Source: Pelecanus crispus
Taxonomy: Eukaryota > Chordata > Aves > Pelecaniformes > Pelecanidae
DNA: 64,000 bases
Direction: 5' to 3'
Assembly (NCBI RefSeq): GCF_030463565.1
Contig: NC_134645.1
Span: 2,239,501-2,303,500 of the forward strand
Shown here: piece by piece, positions 41,001-54,200 of the stretch
Position numbering within the stretch: position 1 is the stretch's first letter
Layout: each line of letters starts with the position of its first letter
The notes under the pieces: generated by a model
Told to the model about the DNA's origin: nothing
Seen by the model: only the letters and a program-made list of their open reading frames with translations
The model's database searches: none
Position numbers and translations under genes: made by a program

Positions 41001-43655
41001 GCTTCCAGCCACAGTGCTAAGGCAGATACAGACTCTACACTCCAGCTGAAATCTGTTATCTTGCTCAGATTGACAGGAAAGGTCAGATTTCCATAATAGA
41101 TGCAAATCCAATATGCTAGCCTTGCTTACCCACATGAACACGATTACTATTAGTGAAAAAGGATTAAATGGTTTTAAAATATTTTACGTTCCTTTAACAG
41201 AATAAAAGTCTTTCATGTTCTGTTCACTTGGATGATCTAATATTAAGGTTGTGTTTTCATATATGTGTATTATACTCCGGGCTCACAGAATTCCATACTG
41301 TACAGCTGCCTGCCACTTCCCACTAAAACAACCTGACTTCAGCTTCTTATAAACCTTTGCATCAGAATTTTCCATGCCATTGGCTGAAAATTTTGGAGAG
41401 CTTTTCAGCAAGAAATGATTCAGCTGTTTCCAAGAAATAAGTCAGAGAGAGAAAATGCACTGTCATGGTGATATTAAAAAAGAAATCTTAAGAGGCTTGG
41501 TTTTTGTTTGGGGTTTTTTTAACCTTGAAGAGCCTATAACCAGTAAGGTGTGCATCTTGCTGTCCCTGAAATAAATTTACATATAATCCTCAGAAAGATT
41601 CTAACTCATATGTACTTTGTCGAGTTTCTTGAATTTGAAGCTACCGAATTTCTAGAGATCCCAACGTCTTTTACATGTATGCCTTCTGTATGTAATCAGC
41701 CTGTGCAAACACTACCCACTTGCAGAGTGTGAGCTCCGGGGACTCACAAGGACTTTCATCATCTGTAATTGCTGAACCCTGATGCTAGAAAGCCGGGCCC
41801 TGAAATCGAGGTCAGGAACCTCCCTGTCCTGCTCACGGTAACCTCCTCCTCGGTGCAGTCAGCCTGGAGAAGGTAGCTCTTTTCTTCAGAGCGCGCATGG
41901 GACACGGATTGACACAAGGACATTATGAAGGAAATGAGCAGAACAGGATAAGACGTCTTGCCTGCACAGCAACAGACAGCTGATTCTACTTATTAAAGAT
42001 TCTACCTATTAAAATGAAATAAAGCACTGCCAGGTTACCTACAAAGATCACAGATAGGTACTTTGGGCCGCACAGCTTGTTTCTTAATTTCCCCTTTTTG
42101 TTCCAGTTGTAGTATTTGTTAACACGTACTAATGCATCGCACTCACTAAACTGTTGATCTGTGGTATGATGCTGCTAGGAAGATTTCTGTGCTCAGGTTC
42201 CAGTTTTTAACCACAGGGAGGCGGGGAGAAATGTGGAGGCTGTGTGTTCAGCTAAGACTCTGGAGGCGTGCCTTGTATCGCATCGGGATACTGCCTCCGG
42301 ACTGGCAGAGTAGCACTGATGCAATTCAAAGTATGCTCGCATGTCAGCTGAAACAGGGTGCGGCAGAAGTAGGCTTAAGTGGAATTAATACTTCAAAAAG
42401 ACAGTGCAAAAATACCAATAATCCATAAGCGATGTGAAGGACTGCTTCAGGAAAAATAAAACAGCAGCAGAAATATCATTGAATTCTGCAGAGGCATAAG
42501 GAGGAACAAAAGAAACTCAAGACAGAAAGGGATTAAGCCTTTGGAAACAGACCAACAGTCAAGGATTCTTTGGATTTAAGGTCAGCCTTAGCCACTGGCT
42601 GCATTGCAGAAATCGTATCTGAACAGATTAGAATAAATGCAGATTTCAGCATTGTGGTGCTTGAGCCTGAATACTTGCCAGGCCTGTCCTTGATTTGACT
42701 TATGCTTAACTCTAGGCCAAGTCTGAATAGCACTTCTTCAAATCATGGCTGATCAATAGGGATCTTTAATGCATGAGCCGCCCTATTATAAAATATACAA
42801 TACAGATAACAGTAGGAGACAGATTAATTCACAGAAGAAAGCTGAATTTCAACATATGATGCACTATTAACTTAGGCAGTGCGTGCTTGCGTGCCTGGAT
42901 CTTACAGATAGCTGGTAATATGGATATACATATGTGTTTCCCAGAACCAAGTACTAGCAAAATAAAAAAGGTACATGGAAGTTTGGTTATAGCTGGAGGC
43001 TGAGACATCTGTGCCAGACATAAAAGCCACAGTAGCTATATGAAGATGACCAGGTCCAAAAATTCACAAGTTGTTCTTCCGCAATATCTTTTCAGTTTGG
43101 AAGGAACTAATTCCTTTCAATCAAAAGCTAGGGATACAAACCCACAGGAATGAAAACCAGAAAAACGGTTCTAAAACATAAACAGCTTCAAATGGAAAGT
43201 TTTAATTCTAGCTAAAATTAACGCAGCTGATATTTGTCAACCTGGATTTATTTCAGACTCTGTTTTTACATCTTTACATGAAAATAACATGCCTTTAGAA
43301 CAGCTTAAAATGCACAGCTGCTGAACCTGTTTAAACATGACTCAGAAATGAAACACAAACTGCACAGTAGGAGAACACAGGCCTTGCACTGGGATTTTAC
43401 AGTCTCAGATCTTGATTTTCCATTATTCACATAGCTCTCATTTGACTTCAAGAAGACTATGCTTAGGCAATGGCCAACAGGCAAGTGGCCATACTGGAGC
43501 CTAAAAGGACACAAACCAGGATCAGGAATGGAGCAGGGTGCTGAATGCTGGGGCGGTTTAGTTCACTTCCTCTTACAGTTTAAGTCCTTACAAATTGGAA
43601 TTATACGCAAGGTGCAACATCTCTTTTGTAAAGAGAGGAGACAGGAGAGACGATG
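35006..43655. other. Intergenic DNA, no gene recognised
   Basis: Non-coding sequence between the dispersed pair and the minus-oriented CR1. The longest opening is 156 codons on the plus strand at 37023-37493. Its translation lacks a recognisable domain, and a window of this size with six frames is expected to contain about one such opening by chance. Confidence 0.55.
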
Positions 43656-43928
43656 AATCATAGAATCATAGAATCGTTTAGGTCGGAAAAGACCTTTAAG
43701 ATCATCCAGTCCAACCATTAACCTACACTACCAAGTCTACTCTAAACCAGTCAAGGGTAGACCAGACTGAACCATGTCCTGAAGTGCCACATCTACCCGT
43801 TTTTTGAACACTTCCAGGGATGGGGACTCCACCACCTCTCTGGGCAGCCTGTTCCAATTCTTGACCTCCCTTTCCATAAAGAAATTTTTCCTAATTTCCA
43901 ACCTAAACCTCCCCTGCCCGCCCTTAGG
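43656..43928 (-). mobile_element. CR1 LINE 3' fragment, minus orientation
   Basis: The segment begins AATCATAGAATCATAGAATC, the reverse complement of the CR1 ATTCTATG tail. It continues with the typical reverse-complement 3' body: GATCATCCAGTCCAACC, ACTTCCAGGGATGGGGACTC and CTGGGCAGCCTGTTCCAAT. About 270 bp of the CR1 3' end is preserved, 5'-truncated as usual for these non-LTR retrotransposons, with no intact reverse transcriptase. The end at about 43928 is where the similarity that I recognise fades. Confidence 0.92.
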
Positions 43929-46900
43929 TGCAGTTCTCAGAAAGAGGAACAGTGAGGAGCAGCAACCAGCTGATACAAGGCTTCAGAGGGGCTGCATGGG
44001 TGAAGGCCTGGGGAAAAATGCGTCAGTTGGGCTGTCTTTATTCTGAACGCTTGTTTTCATCTTAAAAAACACGAGCCCTAAGCAAAGGAAATAGGGCATC
44101 GCACATTTTCTCTGGAGGATGTGCTCACCACCTTGTAGAGTGCAGCACACATGCACAGTGACCAAAGGTCACCAAAAGCATGTCTTCATAATTCCGTATT
44201 GTTTCTGTAAGTAAACTGTGCTCAACCTCAGAAGCTGTGAAATTTACTTACTTCAAGTTTGCTTGGTTTTCCCTTTTTAAGTGAAGCGTACCCACATTTT
44301 GTAGATTATTAACAAAGAAATGTTCAGGAATGAAATAAAAAAGGTCACAAAGAAAACTAATGAATACTTCTGACAGGCATTTCACCCTTAAAAACCATTT
44401 ACAGAGAAGTCTGTGAGAGAATAACATGGTCACATTTGCTCTTTGAATTAAGAGGCAGTGCTAAAGCCACATGCAAACATAACCAGATTTAAAACTGGAT
44501 ACCTAATTAAGCTCCACAGGTTAGATCAAAAGAATTAAAAACATTTTTTTCTCATTCATCATTCTCAGGAATTTAGCTTAGTAGTACCAAAAGAGAGTTA
44601 TTGCTATTTTGATGCAGTTTCAACATCTCTTGTAGAAGCAGAATGGATACAAGACATGATCCCCTTGAGCATGCTTTTTTTGCCTGGTTGTGGATGCTAA
44701 TGCAGCCATTAAAAAATTAAAGACATTCTACAAAAACTACTGGCCCCGCCGAACATTTGTTATTCACAACTGATAAAGCTTGTCCTATAGCACACATAAC
44801 ATTTTCCCTAGATTAAAGAGGGAAAACCAGAACTAAATAGATCCATACTGAAGCCTGAGATAGAATGTCTAGAAACCAAACCAAGTTTTAAACGAGCCCA
44901 GCTGGTTTGACTGAGACTGGGAAGCTCTCCAGCTACAGCAATCCTGAAGACAGTCTATCATGGGCTGATTTTCCCTGTTGCTGGCCAGTCTAGTTCAGGC
45001 TCGGGTTGGATACCTCTAAGCTACTCCACAATCTCCAGTGCAGACATGTCCTGAGGGAGAAAAACAGTGACTTGCAAAAGCCTATACATTCAGTCTACAG
45101 TCATCAGGACTATGCCATCGGGATTACATCACCCCTTGATTTACTTTTCCTTTTTAAAAACAGTCTTTTCAGACGCCACAGCTCAAAAATAAAGCAAAAA
45201 AAGAACAGCGACAGGAGTACGCTGGTTTCTTTCGTTCAGGGACACTAACTGTGGTGAGACGTCAACAGGTCTTATCAACAACTCTGATTTCTATATCCTT
45301 ACACATAAAAAGAAACAGCTATTCTTTAAAAGCCATTGTGGAGGAACTAATAATGAGTACTGATGGATAATTTTTGTCACTAATACATGCTTGAGGAGCT
45401 CCTAGACAGCAGCCAAGATGATCTACCTGCAAACGAAATGTCCTTTTGACCGTATGTTAGTCTGCAAGAAGAAACCGATTTTAAAGCAAAGGCACAAAAT
45501 GACAGTCGTACTGATGCACTGAAAAGGAAGGGAAAAAAGAGAGTACCATCTCAGGTGCCTAAGAGCATGCCATACGTGTGAGTTACCCAGCACTGCAACA
45601 GGAAAGCCTAATAACTCAAGTGCAGCATGAGATATTTCTGGAAACCAAAAAATTTCGAGGTACTCCAGTAACCCATTGTCCCTGGATAAGGAACAATTTA
45701 TTATATACAATTCAGGAACAAAAATATGAGGCATAGTCTTTCTATATTCACGACAAAAGTTTTTATCACACAGGGTAAATGGAAATTCCCTAAACGGGCA
45801 AAATGAAAGGTTTTCTATTCTGTCAAGAAGGCTGCCAACAGTGATGTCAAAGACAGAATATATACCGGACGTCCAGACTGAAAAAAATTCTCCTCATTTC
45901 TAGCCTAGGGAAAATTCAGAACTAGAACTGAACTTCAGAAATTCAGCTTAAAATGGGGTTCACACAGACCTTCAAACAGCCGCTAGATGTGAGGAAAGTT
46001 ATGATCCAAATTAAAACTTCTCTTTTAATGCCACCTCTATGCCTGAAGATACCTGCTATGCATAGAATTATACTATCCTGAAATGTGGTAGTTCAGAAAG
46101 AAGTATGAACATCTCCCAGGACCACATGCAAGCCAATTGAGAGTGGGTCTTCTGTTTTTGGGAAGTGAGCTCAACACCTACCAACACCAATCACGCACAC
46201 AGGTAGAACTGCAGCAGCAGCTATTGAAACTACCATGCCTATGTTCCTTACATTCAACTTCTACGTTAAAAACTACTAATAGTCAGTTATATTACTTTTG
46301 ACTAAAAATGAGAGTAAGCCAAGTAAAAAGCAGTAAAATTTCAAACAAATTTCCATTTATAGGAAAACTCTCTTAGAAATTTCAGGTTAAATGAATCACA
46401 GACTCAATTTGTTTACGGCCATGTTGTGAATTATGGAAAGAGCCCAGTACCTACCTGTTTATTTTGAATGACCACAGTTTACCAGAAGAAGAGGATGCCT
46501 TTGTCAGTGTATGTACAATGTCAAGGACAGCACTGTTTGGCATCTTAGCTAGGTACTCTATCATAAGAAAGATCAAGACATATTTCTATTGGATCAACAC
46601 TGTCTCAGCACCAGGGAAAGATTTATTCTTCCAGTTTCTTCTAAGATAGGTGCAATTGTTATTCTAATTTTACACAGGGGAGAATGGCAACAGAGACAAA
46701 TCACGTCACTTAATTAGCATCCACAGAAAACTTGACAGCATAGTTCCAGGTTAAACTTTGTTCTCTAAGCAAATATATTTATTCAGCAGTTATCTCTGTC
46801 TTTATCCCAGGAGACGTGAGCAGCTCAACAGGTATGTTTGGAAATTGCTGCTTCTCTGTATTCGAGGCTTCAGCGACTGCAAACTGATGCACCCAACCGG

Positions 46901-49206
46901 CCAACGCAGAGCTATGACAGTCAGAGGTTCTAAATTGTAAATAAGTTTTAGACAAGGACATTTTCAGTCACAACATCATCAAGTCCACTGGGGCACAACT
47001 TTTTACAGATAGCCCCAGCAATATTTATGCCCACTGACTTCAGGGGAAGACACAGGTAGCACCTCAGGGTGTCACGCCTGGAAACTAAGTTTCATTTTCT
47101 CTAGCAGCAAATCAAGACTGGTATTTACTGCAGAGAGCTATTACAAGGGTTGCATAATGTTAGCAGAGCGCTGTGAGCATGGAATATGCCTCGCATCATT
47201 AATTATGTGACAGATGTACCTGCAGAGAACTCATTAATTCTAATTTCTATTCCTGTTAGTCTAGAAATATTAGCATATAATTGTCAGTTTCTAAAATATT
47301 CTGGCAAACTTTTTTTAACTGAAAAACTGTGTCAGCATTTATTTTGGAATATCAGATGAAGTCTGTTCTCTTGCATGCCCCTCAAGTAATGCGTTACAAT
47401 AACCTCAATTACCTAACAGGAAATGTTACAGCCTCAGCAAGGCGGCTTTCTGCAAGCCTTTAAGTAGGGGCTGCAAAATTTCTTCTCAGTAAACCTAAAT
47501 GAAGAAGCGTTCAGCGTGACAAGAAAACTCAGAATGGACTATTCCAAAAATGAAAAGCCAAACCAATGCGTGTGTGATACACAAACAGACTGTCTGGCAA
47601 TACTACATGTATTTTGAGATTGGATTGCAGTGCCCATCACGGAGCAAAAGGCTGAGTGAAGAAGCAGCCAGCAGTAGCATGCTGGAAGTGCATTGTTACC
47701 TGTAACTGCAGTCTGATACAAAGAAATCCAAAGGAATTTGCATCTCTTCTTTCCTTAAAGAGTATGCTAGTTGAAGAAACACTGCATTTCTCTCTTCTGA
47801 TGTTTTTTTTTTCCCCCCTGGAAGTCTCAAGATCAGTTCGTTCCACACAAAATCAAAGTCTGGAAGTAATACCAGACTAACCGATAGCTGTGTACAAAAG
47901 CCCTGCAAAAATGAATACATCCATCTTAGTGACAGAAACAGCTCGCGTTCACAAACACTGCTTCCCTAGTAAAGAATGGCAGAAGACCACATGTTGTTCT
48001 GTACAATAGCATATGGGGACCAGGAATTTACTGTATGTTTCCCCAAACTGCAGCTCTGGGGGCAAAATCTTCTATCAGCTTAGACCTCTCGGCCTGCCTC
48101 TTTAGCATCTGGCGACTTGAAAGCCTGACAAAGGAAAATGTCATTTAACCAGGAAGATTACCAAAAGATGGATGTGCAAACAAAGCACAGCAGTATCTTT
48201 GCAAACACCGCATAAGAATACCAACTGTGTATGAGAAACGAGACTATGAAAAAGAAACGTAGCTTCAACTCTTTCATAATGCTTATTAGAACATGGAGAT
48301 TTGCAGCAATTACAACCCCAGCCAATAGCAAAGTTGAAAGCAAACACACTGGCCAATAGATCTTTGCAGGAAATAAGCTGTTTAATTATTTAGTCATTTT
48401 GGGAGGAAGCTAAAGAGAAGAGAAATGCATGAAATAAATGTGTGGGAATGTAAACACTTGCACGGCATGGTATCACAAGTGTAGACAAGAGCACTGCAGA
48501 AATCACGATGTGGTTTTGTGGAGCTGTTTCCCACAGTATGCGATTACATGATTAAAGGCTATATAATAACTCATGTATGCAGGGGGAAGTGAACTAAATT
48601 TACATAGGCAAATCGGGGCAAATTTCCCTCTCTGCTCACTCATGCATACCTCATTTCTGATTCTTTGGGTTTTATTTCATTGTTCTGTTAATCTAGAACA
48701 CAAGTCTGTCCTACCGAGGCTGAGGGTTGTCTTTGTTTATGGAATAATACGATAAAATGCTGCGCAGCAGAATGCCTCGTCTGGTCACTCCAGAAGCATC
48801 TGCTACTCAAAGCGAGTACCTTACAAGGTGTTTCTTCCAAGTATGCACAGTGAGTTGCAACACTTTGCATAGTATCGGAGATGTTTTCCTGCTTCACTTT
48901 TTCTTTTAATTCCTAGTAAGTATTCACAGACTACACATCTACCTCTGACTTCTTTTTGTTCGATTGTTTTTTTTGAATCAGCACAGTGTGACATGTTACC
49001 ATGAATAAGAGTTCGCTGTCTGCTTAAGCTTTTCAGGCAGATTCCTACAGTATCTTGCACTGTGCAATTTCAGAGGAACCCAGAGTCCCAACTGAGTAGG
49101 ATAAAAGTCTTTGAGATCTGTTTCTAAGCAATACCGTAGCTCTTAAGCCTCTAATAATATTTGTACTTTGAGAAACCAAACTAAATTTGGTTTCTTGACT
49201 AGTATT

Positions 49207-49223
49207 GGGGGGGGGGGGGGGGG
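49207..49223. repeat. G17 homopolymer
   Basis: Seventeen consecutive G on the plus strand in otherwise AT-rich DNA. It is capable of G-quadruplex formation and its length is likely to vary between individuals or be misassembled. Confidence 0.9.
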
Positions 49224-50274
49224 AGCATTTTCTGTGAAACAAATCATGCAAATTGTGGGGCATAAGCAAATAGCATACTGCATTTCTGAACAACTGCTAA
49301 GTAAGGAAGCAAACCTTATGAAAGGATAACATTTCATTGCATTAAAGCATAGCACGGCTCAGAAAACATTTTCGAAAAGTCTGCGTGATGAACTTCTGCT
49401 CAGTTTGGCACATTCTCTTTGTGCCATCCTGAACTATACTGAGAATTACAAGGAGCACTTTTAAAGGAGTACGCATGGAAGAAAAGAGACAAAGGGGCTA
49501 GTAAAGGGTCAATTAGTTTGACAGAAGCCATGGAATAAATGGGAATTATATACACCAATTTTATACTTTTAATTCAACATGGAACTTCAGTAGAACAGTG
49601 ATACACAATTTAAGCTATATATTAAACATACATAGATAGTTAACACATTACATGCTACAATACATTGAGAACAACATGTTTTAAGCAACTTACGTTCCGT
49701 GTGCTATGCAGGATTTTATCTGTAGGACTAATGAAGGGTACTCATGCTACTCTCTCACAGTAAAGCCATTAGTATAAATGGGACCAACTCCTAGTGTCAC
49801 AGACAGCATAATGCTAAAAGGTTTAATAGGCTATTTGGCAGGAGACAGACAGAATGGATTCAGCTGCTAAAATTGTGCCACTGACATTTTGCCCTTCGTT
49901 ACCAGTGTTCTTATCTTTCCCCAAAGAAAAATAAGTGTTGGACGGTGCAAGCTGTCAGTCTATCGGTTTCTAGTTAGGCTGCACTACAACAGTCCTGCTT
50001 CACAAAGAGAAATTTATTTCCCAGGAATATTTGTAATCTGTTGCTACTAAAGGTTTAATTAAATATAGCCTTAGGGCACTAATTAACACATAATAATTAC
50101 ATACTCTGACTATCCTCCACACCCACCATCTAGAAAATACACAGGAATAAATAAAAATGGATGCACAAAGTATACACGTGTCATGGCCTCACTTCCTTCC
50201 CATTGAATTCGACAATAAAGTTCTGAAATAATCAGGCAGAGAACACTGCCCTAGAGAATAAATTGCCTAAAAGT

Positions 50275-50316
50275 AAAAAAAAAAAAAAAGAAAAAAAGAA
50301 AAAAAAAGAAAAAAGT
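50275..50316. repeat. A-rich polypurine tract
   Basis: About 42 bp containing only A and G on the plus strand, chiefly A runs separated by single G. It resembles an expanded or degraded poly(A) microsatellite. Confidence 0.85.
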
Positions 50317-51212
50317 AATACTAAAACAAGAGCTTTAGGATTATTTTATGGGTCAAAGTTTCATTTCCAGTCCTACTGACATTTTAAGGCAGATGGGATA
50401 CATCAGGGAAAGGACATCTGAATAGAACTGTGAAGACACATTGGGTACCCTGAAATGGTTAAAAAGAAAGACTAGGGAAAAGAAAAAAAAGAACAAGAAG
50501 AAAGCTGTGAATCAGATAAAAGCCGATATAAATACTGTGCTTTTCCAAAGCAGAAAAGGGCCAGGCAGTTTTTTGCATCCTTCACAATTAATAGGCCAGA
50601 GCACTGTTCCCAGAGTTCTCTACTCCCTCAAGAATGCTCATCTAATCCATTTTTAATCCCTCTGTGTGTTTCACCTGAGTGCTGAGAGCAACAAAAGAAA
50701 GCTCCCACATCTAGGCTTCCCATCTTCTTCTCTCCAATATTTATGAGAGTAAAGAAATGCTTGAACATATGTTGCAAAGCATGACTAAGCAAAAAAATTC
50801 ATTCCTGACATACCATTACCATTATACCCACCCAAGCAATTATTCATTTGCAATTAACTGGCCTTCTGCAAGGCTTTATAAGGGGCTTATTTACCATATG
50901 CATTTGCTTCAGACAAGTCACTACTTCTGAAGTGAAGCCACATCTGGGACAAGGGATTTTTTTCCTCCTGCCATGGGCATTACCCTCCGGAATCCTGCAG
51001 TGCTTCTCTTCCCCTGTCACGAGCACCGCAAAGCCACTTCTTGCCGCAACCAACCTCCAGACAGTTTCAGTTGTTACACATAGCAATGGGTGGTTGTCGA
51101 TTTGATGCATTACTTGTTGTTCTATGAATTAATTTAGGAAGACATGCTATGCGGCACATCCTAAGAGCGGCGTGTAAAACAACATTCAAGTAGTAGACAA
51201 AAGCAAATGAAA

Positions 51213-51268
51213 GAGGGTTGGACGAGATGACCTTTAAAGGTCCCTTCCAACCCAAAGGATTCTGTGAG
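51213..51268 (+). mobile_element. CR1 LINE 3'-terminal fragment, plus orientation
   Basis: GAGGGTTGGACGAGATGACC and AAGGTCCCTTCCAACCCAAA are the diagnostic last 60 bp or so of CR1. The tail has mutated to GGATTCTGTGAGG, and no ATTCTATG repeats remain. This is a very short 5'-truncated copy. Confidence 0.85.
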
Positions 51269-54200
51269 GGGTCCCAGTGACTCTGGTCCCGGCACTCGAT
51301 ATTCTTGGGCGCCATCTGCTGGCATTTTATTAATTATCGACACCTTTAATGACATAAAACGCCCAGGTCAAAGTTCTTGAATGTTTTCTTCTGAAAGGCA
51401 TTTTCTCTTCCAGAGGTGGAAGTATGTTTACCCACGACTTCCAGCAAAGGTCTGGAACTCAGATCTTTCTAGTCGTCCTCCACACCCACTCATGGCAGCT
51501 AAAAGTGGGCCAGGAAAGCCCACCCAGCACGGGACACAACTCTTCCCACAGGTGGAGAAACTCCAGGTAGCACCTTGGCCTCTCATTACAAGCCTGTCAC
51601 CTGCAGCCTACCACCCTGTCTCCTCCACCCTTGCCCTAGAGAACAAAATTGAGCAATGCCAATCTCCATGCTCAGGAGTCTCCTACAACCAACAGCAAAT
51701 CATCACAGCAGCTGAACGTGACTTTTTGTCCAAGCTACTAAAAACCTACAATATATTCTATTTATACTGCAGTTGTTAACCTACTGTATGTCTCACACAT
51801 TTAGGCAACAGTTGATCCTAAGCCACAAAATGTTGGTCTTGACTGTGAATATGACTCCAAGTCTGAAGTCATTCTGACCAGCAGCAAAGACTGTGATTCA
51901 CCTTCTTAATAGGAGCTAAAAGTGTATATTGTGCCAAGATCTGGACTCAAACCCAGGAATTCTCATTTCCCTGCAACTCAGAAACACGTGGATGTGAGAT
52001 TCCAGTTCGTGACTATTCCTAGTCTAGACATATTCTCTCTTTGCAGACAATGGCACCACACATTCTTTTAGGAAGAACGAACTGTTGTTTGTACAGGTCT
52101 CTGTCGTTCAAAACCCAACGGAATAAATACCTTTAAGAGTCAGATATTCCCATTTAGGCTCAAGAGTTAGGCATTATTCATGTGTGACAAACAGAATCTA
52201 AATTTACAAGTGTATGAATCAAGAAGGGGATTTCCAGAAGCATTTTAGAATGAGAAGACCATTTAGCCATCCCTCTTCAAACAAAACTTATGCCACATGT
52301 AGGCTCTGGAATGAGGAAGAAATTCAGCTCTGAAATTCTCTGCCAATGACACAAAACTCAATTTGGAAACATCAGCTAATGAAAAATACAAACAGGTTCC
52401 TACAGCCACAGCTATGAAGACAAATTGAGTATAGTCACTGAAGGGAAATTAGAAGTATTTTTAATAGCTGGGCTTAGCAGAAGCAAGTGTACAACTATTA
52501 AACCTTGTCATACATTTTTTTTGCCAAAGGATCAACCCTAAGAATAACTAAAACCACCACTGTAAGTATCTCAATGTAAAGAGGATTTAGACATGAGCAA
52601 CTAATGAGGCATGTACAAATCCTTATGCATAAGAATATTTATGCCCATACTTGGTGCTGAAGGAAAATTCTGACTATAACCTCCCTATTCAAATATTCCA
52701 TGAGCAGCTGCCAGTTCCTGATTGCACTTCAAATCCCAGCCTGGAATACAACTGTTGGGATTCAAATTCATGCAGCATTACTTGTCTGTGAGTCTAATTA
52801 AAGATGCAGACCTGCTGCAAGCGTAGGGAAAGCAATGCTTGTTCAGCTGCGCATGACACAGCACACCGATTCTGCATCACTCATGTTCACACACAGAATG
52901 TTTAATAAATCACTAGTCACCTTTCTGGTCTTCTGTCCAATCCAGTTTCAGATATGCCAAAGGACAAAACTATAATCTCCCTTGAACAGCACTTTCATAA
53001 TATTCACACTATTAAGAAATACCTCTTCGTAATCAGAATAATTTAACTTTTCTGAAATTTCAGTTCATTTCAATGATGATATGGCTGTAAACAATGTCGT
53101 TCATTCTTTGGGCTTCTGTGTCTCCTTCTACTGAAAAGCTCAGTGAAAAGGAAGTATTAAAAAAAAAAAAAAAAAGACAAACTCCCCTACAGGAATTAAA
53201 AATGAAAGGCATAAAAGCTATACATCCATCAGCTGAAGGGCCACTGCATGACAGTCTTTTCTACCTGAAAAATAAAGACACACCTGTCTTCTGACATTCC
53301 TTCAATCTTTTTTTATGAATTCGTGGTTGCTTTCTTGAGCATTCCCTGCTGTTAACCCAGAAACATCTGCATTGTTTGTTTTTCCCAGCTCAAAGATTGC
53401 CTGTGCTTCCTTAAATTTCTGTATCTTCTATCCTCTCCTATGGTTCTCTCCTCTTTTGTTTTTCTCCCATCTGAAAGTTCAGAAACAATATTAAACTTTC
53501 CCCTTATCTTTCCTCCTTCCTCACTTCCATACGGGTCTCCTCTTTCAGCTTTTCTTTCTGCAATTTCCTTTCTGTGCAGCTTTTTCCTTCCTACATGCAA
53601 TATACTCTCCCTCTCCCCTCTTCCTGTTCTTGAGCCACCCATTCTTTCACTGATGAAAAGGGTAACAAACCAAAAGCAACTGTTTATGTACCTGACGATG
53701 ACAAACTTACATTTTCATGGAATAATATCACACATTCATGGCACATAGTTGCAGCTTTCCATCAATGTGAGATCCCGGATGCTCTGCCATAAGACATTAA
53801 ACACCAGTGAAGCGCGCTGGATTCCTAGCACAGAATCACCACCACCTTCACCAGCTCTCGTCTCCTGTCCTTTCCACAGCGCTCTCATTGCAGAGTCCTT
53901 CACTTCACCTTCCAGGTGACTAACTTTTCTTCCCCTTCTAGACACCTTTCCACTTACCATGTCCTACCCTGATCTAATGGAATCTATTTATTCTTCTTAT
54001 GGATGCTAAACTCTGCATCTCATTCCCAAGTATCCCCTTTACTAGGACTGATAAAGGAGGAATTTAGCCAACTGTTCTTTTCAAGAGATAAACTTCAAAT
54101 GAGGAGGCAAGTGTAAAAACTTGAATGAATACTTGTTCTGAAGCAGTGGCAAAACTACTTCCATCAGCATACCGCAGCCTTTGGGAGTGCTAGGCAGCCC

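Larger units (their letters stand above)
43929..51212. other. Intergenic DNA, no gene recognised
   Basis: AT-rich non-coding sequence with a G17 run at 49207-49223 and a purine tract at 50275-50316. No exon could be supported. Confidence 0.55.

Noticed and set aside
51381..51779. 132-codon open frame, plus strand
   Set aside because: Unrecognised translation with no splice-site or promoter support.
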